From: Devosiaceae bacterium
Lineage (GTDB): Bacteria; Pseudomonadota; Alphaproteobacteria; Rhizobiales; Devosiaceae
Length of the DNA: 64,000 nt
Assembly: GCA_021648375.1 (NCBI GenBank)
Contig: JAKISW010000009.1
Location: 12,527 to 76,526, forward strand
Direction: 5' to 3'
The notes below the pieces were generated by a model that ran no database searches, was not told the DNA's origin, and was given only the letters and a program-made list of their open reading frames with translations. Numbering within the stretch: position 1 is the stretch's first letter; each line of letters starts with the position of its first letter. Below are positions 60,088-64,000 of this stretch, piece by piece. Position numbers and translations under genes: made by a program.

Positions 60088-60411
60088 GCCATATTCTCCC
60101 AATTATCTTATCTAACTAACTTAAGGACGAAAGCTAAATTTGCAACCGGTTTAGCTTTTTTTCGGGTAATTAGTTTTCTCTCAAATGTTATTTTTAAGTT
60201 CCTATTTCCCCAAGATTTTTCTCCCCGGTCCAAAGTCAGGACCCTAATCCTGACAAATTTAAAAACCTCCTGAATTGCCCAAAAATAATCATAAAAATCA
60301 TGTTTCATGTCTCATGAATTAAATCTAAGGTGTCTGTGTCAGAAATAAAAATCCTGACCCAGAACTTGGTCTTAAAAGTTCGCTAACAAAAATTAGCAAC
60401 AGGAGGAACTT
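60088..60411. other. Gene-free stretch with GTCAGG/CCTGAC inverted repeats
   Basis: No gene is supported. It contains a perfect inverted repeat GTCAGGA-CCCTAA-TCCTGAC (60235-60254), and GTCAG...CTGAC recurs at about 60333-60357. These may form operators or RNA hairpins before the phosphatase gene. AGGAGG lies at the end as its ribosome site. Confidence 0.45.
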
Positions 60412-62004
60412 ATGAACCATATACTAAAATCAGCCCTTATGGGCTCGGTAGTTATTGCCGGATTTGGCTTTATCAGCCCGGCACTGGCTCAATATCAGTT
60501 AACAGTTTTACACACCAACGATTTCCATGCTCGTTTTGAACCGATCAGCAGATTTAATGGCCCCTGCTCAGTGGATGATAACCTGGAAGGCAAATGTTTT
60601 GGCGGCTCGGCTCGCCTGCTCACCGCCATTGAAGGGGCACGTGAAAGAGCAGAGAATTCTCTGCTGCTTGATGGAGGCGACCAGTTTCAAGGCACGCTTT
60701 TTTACACCTATTACAAAGGTCAGTTCACAGCTGAAATGATGAACCGCCTTGGATATGATGCCATGACCGTTGGCAATCATGAATTTGACGACGGTCCGGA
60801 AGTTCTTCGCGGATTTATGGACACGATAAACTTCCCGATTCTTATGTCCAACGCTGATGTTTCAGCCGAACCATTGCTGGCTGGAGTTCTTCAAAAATCC
60901 ACAGTTCTTGAACGGGGTGGAAGAAAAATCGGCCTGATCGGCCTAACTCCTCAGGACACTGACGAGTTGGCCAGTCCGGGCAAAAATGTCACTTTTTCTG
61001 ATCCAGTACCGGCTGTGCAGGCAGAGGTTGACCGCCTGACGGCCCAAGGGGTGAACATTATTATCGTCATGTCCCACTCCGGCTATCAAACCGATCTTGA
61101 TTTAGCCGCCAGAACCACCGGTGTTGATATTATTGTTGCCGGACACTCAAACGCCTATCTGTCCAACGTGGCAGAAAATGCTGACGGGCCCTATCCGACA
61201 ATGGTTGGCAATACCGCTGTTGTTTCAGCTTTTGCCTACGGTAAATTCCTCGGAGAACTCAATGCTGTTTTTGATGATGATGGCAATCTGACCTCCGCCA
61301 CCGGCGAGCCATTAATCATGGATGCTTCAGTGGTTGAAAACGCCTCGGTTAAAGATCGCGTTACCGAAATGGCTATTCCTCTGGAAGAAATTCGCCAGCA
61401 GGTGGTAGCCCTGGCAGACGATGCGATTGAGGGAGATCGTGCCGTTTGCCGGGTTGAGGAATGCCAGATGGGTAATCTGGTTGCCGATGCCATGCTTGAT
61501 CGCGTTAAAGGTCAAGGCATAACCATTGCCATTCAAAACGGTGGTGGGCTTCGAGCCTCCATTGATTCTGGTGAAGTGACCATGGGCGAAGTATTTATGG
61601 TATTACCTTTCCAGAACACCCTTTCCACATTCTATGTTTCTGGCGCAACCATCATTGCAGCGCTGGAAAATGGCGTCTCTCAAGTGGAAGAAGTCAAGGG
61701 ACGTTTCCCCCAGGTTGCCGGTCTGCAATTTGACTGGGATCCAACTATTGCTGCCAATGAAGGGCGCATAACCGCAGTACGGGTACTACAAGATGGTGAG
61801 TGGATGCCAATTGACCCCGATGCTGAATATGGTGTTGTTTCCAACGATTATGTTCGCAATGGCGGCGATGGTTATTCCATGTTTGTTGACGCCAATAATG
61901 TATATGATTTTGGTCCCGACCTAGCCGAAGTCGTATCCGAATTTTTGGGCAAAGCCGATGGTTACACACCCTATGTGGATGGCCGTATCGCCAAGCAACA
62001 ATAA
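60412..62004 (+). CDS. Periplasmic 5'-nucleotidase / UshA-like metallophosphatase
   Basis: A 530-residue exported enzyme. A signal peptide (GSVVIAGFGFISPALAQ) precedes the two-metal phosphatase domain (about 27-330: TVLHTNDFHARF, LLDGGDQFQGTLFY, MTVGNHEFDDG, VMSHSGYQTD, VAGHSNAYL) and the nucleotide-binding C-terminal domain (about 340-525: QNGGGLRASIDSGEV, DYVRNGGDGYSMF). It hydrolyses nucleotides or UDP-sugars outside the cell membrane to recover phosphate. GGAGG lies seven bases before the ATG. A terminator follows. Confidence 0.93.
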   Translation: MNHILKSALMGSVVIAGFGFISPALAQYQLTVLHTNDFHARFEPISRFNGPCSVDDNLEGKCFGGSARLLTAIEGARERAENSLLLDGGDQFQGTLFYTYYKGQFTAEMMNRLGYDAMTVGNHEFDDGPEVLRGFMDTINFPILMSNADVSAEPLLAGVLQKSTVLERGGRKIGLIGLTPQDTDELASPGKNVTFSDPVPAVQAEVDRLTAQGVNIIIVMSHSGYQTDLDLAARTTGVDIIVAGHSNAYLSNVAENADGPYPTMVGNTAVVSAFAYGKFLGELNAVFDDDGNLTSATGEPLIMDASVVENASVKDRVTEMAIPLEEIRQQVVALADDAIEGDRAVCRVEECQMGNLVADAMLDRVKGQGITIAIQNGGGLRASIDSGEVTMGEVFMVLPFQNTLSTFYVSGATIIAALENGVSQVEEVKGRFPQVAGLQFDWDPTIAANEGRITAVRVLQDGEWMPIDPDAEYGVVSNDYVRNGGDGYSMFVDANNVYDFGPDLAEVVSEFLGKADGYTPYVDGRIAKQQ

Positions 62005-62025
62005 CTTCTATTATCAAAAAATATC

Positions 62026-62059
62026 AAACCCCGGAGCTGCAAGGTTCCGGGGTTTTTTA
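62026..62059 (+). terminator. Terminator of the UshA-like gene
   Basis: Stem AAACCCCGGA / TCCGGGGTTT with a GCTGCAAGGT loop region (62026-62055), followed by TTTTTT. Confidence 0.9.
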
Positions 62060-62144
62060 ATGGGGAATGTGCCGGAACGTTATAGATTAACGATATTTTA
62101 ACCATTCCATCGCGTCCGGGCCAAAAAGCAACTATTATCACCCC

Positions 62145-62570
62145 ATGGCAAAAAAAGTGAATAGTTCAACCCTTTATTACCTCATCGAAGCCGGGCAACT
62201 GGCCCGCTTTACGTTGCAGCGCCCGTTGCAGGAAATGGGGATTTATTCAGGTGACGATGCCATTATTTTGGCCCTCAAGGGAAAAAAGCACCTAAGTGAC
62301 AAACAGCTTTGTGCTCGCACCGGCCTGACAGCTCACACATTGCAATTGCGCATAAACCGTTTGATTTCCCTGTCATTGATCAATAGGAATTTTTCAGGGT
62401 CTGATAATCTTGCCGATACAAATTTGACAAAAAAAGGCCGCAAACTGCGCAAAAACCTGGTGGCGCAATGGCACCAATTGCAGGAGGCCTTGATGGACGA
62501 TCTAAACGCAGAAGAAAAAAAGATCCTGCGCAAAACCCTAAAACGCTTTTCCAACCTGCTTTTGCTCTAA
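62145..62570 (+). CDS. Winged-helix protein, MarR-like
   Basis: A 141-residue protein with a winged-helix core: KKHLSDKQLCARTGLTAHTL then QLRINRLISLSLINRNFSGS and NLTKKGRKLRKNL, followed by a helical end. The layout fits the MarR family, and helix 1 (LYYLIEAGQLARFTLQRPLQ) matches its dimer region. The ligand and targets are unknown. Its stop overlaps the modC stop on the other strand in CTAA. Confidence 0.68.
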   Translation: MAKKVNSSTLYYLIEAGQLARFTLQRPLQEMGIYSGDDAIILALKGKKHLSDKQLCARTGLTAHTLQLRINRLISLSLINRNFSGSDNLADTNLTKKGRKLRKNLVAQWHQLQEALMDDLNAEEKKILRKTLKRFSNLLLL

Positions 62571-63622
62571 CTTTCCACAAGATGCTCAATCGAAGCGGAT
62601 TTGAAAATCAGAAATATAGCCTGCCCCGCTTCAATTTTCATCTCCTTGGCCGAGCGTGAAAGAATAAGCGAGGTGATAATCTGCCCCTCCACATTCACCT
62701 CCACCAACACCTGCCCACGGGCCAAAGAAACAAGCTTGTTTATGCGCCCCACCAATGCGTTTCTTGCGCTTATTCCATGAGGTTTTTGATGGGCCAATAT
62801 CAGGTCTCGCGCCCACAACCGCAAGCGCACCTTTTCACCGGTTTTAAAATCACTCCGGGCGACTTCCACCAGTTGCTGCCCGATTTTCACCTTGGCAATT
62901 CCTCCACTTTCAAGCGAGGCAACTTCTCCCTCAAGAACGCTTGATATGGCCATTTCCTTAGTGGTCAATGCTGAATCGGTCAATATTTTGGCTGCACTGC
63001 CACTGGCACCGATAATGCCTTTTTCCATACGGGCAAAAACCTCAGTCAGGCGTGAGGCTTCCTCAAACCCATGGGTGACATAAATCACCGGTATTTTCAG
63101 GCCCGGTAAAAGGGAAGCTAACAGATGCAATATTTTTGTTTTTGAACCTGTATCCAGCGCGCTTAGTGGCTCGTCCATCAATAATAATTGCGGTTTTCCC
63201 GCTAGCGCCCTTCCCAGCATTACCCGCTGCTGTTCACCACCGGAAAGACCCGAAACGGGTTTGTCCATTAATGCAGTGCATCCAATTTTCTCCAGAAGAG
63301 CTTCATCAAGCGCCTCGCCACGTGCACCCAGCTTGATATTATCGCGCACCGAACGGTGAGCCAGCAACAAACCGCTTTGAAAAACCATGCCAATTCGCCG
63401 TTTGTGAGTTGGCATATTGATCTTGTTTTTTTTATCAAACCAAACGGTCTGCCCAAATTTAAGCACCCCTGATGTTGGCCTGTCCAACCCGGCAATCAAC
63501 CGCAGAAAAGACGATTTTCCAGCCCCTGAGGGGCCAATAAGCGCAGTTACTCCATTTGAAGCGCCAAAATCTGCCGCAATTGCAAAATCTCCACGTTTGG
63601 ATTTTATTTTTACCTCAAGCAA
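62567..63622 (-). CDS. modC: Molybdate ABC transporter ATP-binding protein
   Basis: A 351-residue ATPase. It has Walker A GPSGAGKSS, Q-loop MVFQSGLLLAH, signature LSGGEQQR, Walker B LLLMDEPLSALD and a C-terminal TOBE domain (about 285-350: GISARNALVGRINKLVSLAR) that binds molybdate and controls the pump. It is driven by ModB, encoded just upstream with an 8-base overlap. The start is TTG 63622, inside the modB end. Confidence 0.92.
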   Translation of the reverse strand: MLEVKIKSKRGDFAIAADFGASNGVTALIGPSGAGKSSFLRLIAGLDRPTSGVLKFGQTVWFDKKNKINMPTHKRRIGMVFQSGLLLAHRSVRDNIKLGARGEALDEALLEKIGCTALMDKPVSGLSGGEQQRVMLGRALAGKPQLLLMDEPLSALDTGSKTKILHLLASLLPGLKIPVIYVTHGFEEASRLTEVFARMEKGIIGASGSAAKILTDSALTTKEMAISSVLEGEVASLESGGIAKVKIGQQLVEVARSDFKTGEKVRLRLWARDLILAHQKPHGISARNALVGRINKLVSLARGQVLVEVNVEGQIITSLILSRSAKEMKIEAGQAIFLIFKSASIEHLVES

Positions 63623-64000
63623 AATCAGTCCGCCTGTTCCCGAGTTTTTTACCTATTTTCTCCACCATAATTTCTGAAGCAAATACCGCCGCCAGGGAAA
63701 TCCCGATAGAAATCGCACTTAAAATAAAAACCAACTGTTCGGTATTGGGGCCTTGCAACGCCGAATATATGGCCAGGGAAAGGGTTCTTGTTTCCCCCGG
63801 AATTGAGGCCACAAAAGTAATGGTGGCACCAAATTCCCCCAACCCCTTGGCAAAACCCAATACCAACCCCGCTATGATCCCCGGCAACGCCAATGGCAAA
63901 TCAATCACCCATAAACGCCGCCATGGGCCAAGCCCGACAACCGCCATCGCCTCGTGTAATTTGGGGTCCACCGCCTCCAGCGCCAACCGCATGGGTCGAA
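63615..64000 (-). CDS. modB: Molybdate ABC transporter permease, C-terminal part
   Basis: The gene continues beyond the right edge; about 128 C-terminal residues are visible. They include the EAA contact loop EAMAVVGLGPWRRLWVIDLP and ALPGIIAGLVLGFAKGLGEF before GATITF, as in ModB, with three helices in view. It imports molybdate with ModC and a periplasmic ModA, presumably further right. The frame runs in from the edge, so the Met at 63992 is not the start. Confidence 0.92.
   Translation of the reverse strand, partial: RPMRLALEAVDPKLHEAMAVVGLGPWRRLWVIDLPLALPGIIAGLVLGFAKGLGEFGATITFVASIPGETRTLSLAIYSALQGPNTEQLVFILSAISIGISLAAVFASEIMVEKIGKKLGNRRTDFA

Overview
The window reads as chromosome from an alphaproteobacterium, most likely of the order Hyphomicrobiales (Rhizobiales). 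The signs are alphaproteobacterial lineage genes (rcdA, cpdR, trcR, gapR, DUF1192, DUF882, DUF1036 and DUF459 proteins), the split three-subunit transhydrogenase beside a tiny aa3-oxidase subunit IV-like gene, zinc-ligand-free ribosomal proteins L31 and L36, and at least three copies of an interspersed palindromic repeat of the kind common between genes in this order. PomA/PomB-like stator genes hint at a marine or salt-exposed habitat, but that is inference. No phage, plasmid, IS element or CRISPR array was seen.

Layout. 1-3.7 kb: 3' end of an OmpA/MotB-like protein, an MsbA-like ABC exporter, rpmE, a repeat, and rcdA with an odd tandem-repeat start. 4.3-6.9 kb: a four-gene bufferin operon (bufA1, the MNIO enzyme gene bufB, bufC, a DoxX-family membrane gene), preceded by an orphan minus-strand terminator that may end a small RNA. 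6.9-15.7 kb: DUF1192, trcR, two YdcH-like genes, purE-purK, rpsU, a hydrolase, a FrnE-type DsbA, and pntAA-pntAB-pntB. 15.8-26.6 kb: subunit IV-like gene, pepF, an NtrC-type regulator, a DUF882 protein, dxs, gapR, a DUF1036 protein, pyk and rpmJ. 26.8-29.9 kb: a patchwork stretch with 60-bp tandem repeats, a small response regulator, a decayed thiolase fragment, an AraC regulator, and a DUF4142-cupredoxin pair. 29.9-38.5 kb: fatty-acid degradation (fadE, fadJ-like and thiolase on the minus strand; acyl-CoA ligase and a LiuR-like MerR gene on the plus strand) around a 16-bp perfect palindrome. 38.5-42.8 kb: a membrane protein, tRNA-Val(GAC), cpdR, an N-formylglutamate amidohydrolase, hisN and a lysophospholipase-like hydrolase. 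42.8-50.5 kb: a gene-free stretch, hsp20 with a ROSE-like leader, and gltB-gltD. 50.5-64 kb: DUF459 and MltB-like envelope proteins, galE/galU, an outer-membrane barrel, pomA-pomB-like genes, NfeD and SPFH proteins, a UshA-like phosphatase, a winged-helix protein, and modC with the end of modB.

Themes. Four cell-cycle or nucleoid factors (RcdA, TrcR, GapR, CpdR) lie within about 36 kb; RcdA and CpdR are both ClpXP adaptors. The beta-oxidation genes form a likely regulon under the MerR protein. The system closest to the research frontier is the bufferin operon, whose family was described only recently. The least explained structures are the paired CCUCCC-plus-terminator loci on the minus strand, the 60-bp repeats, the repeat-embedded rcdA start, and the thiolase scar.
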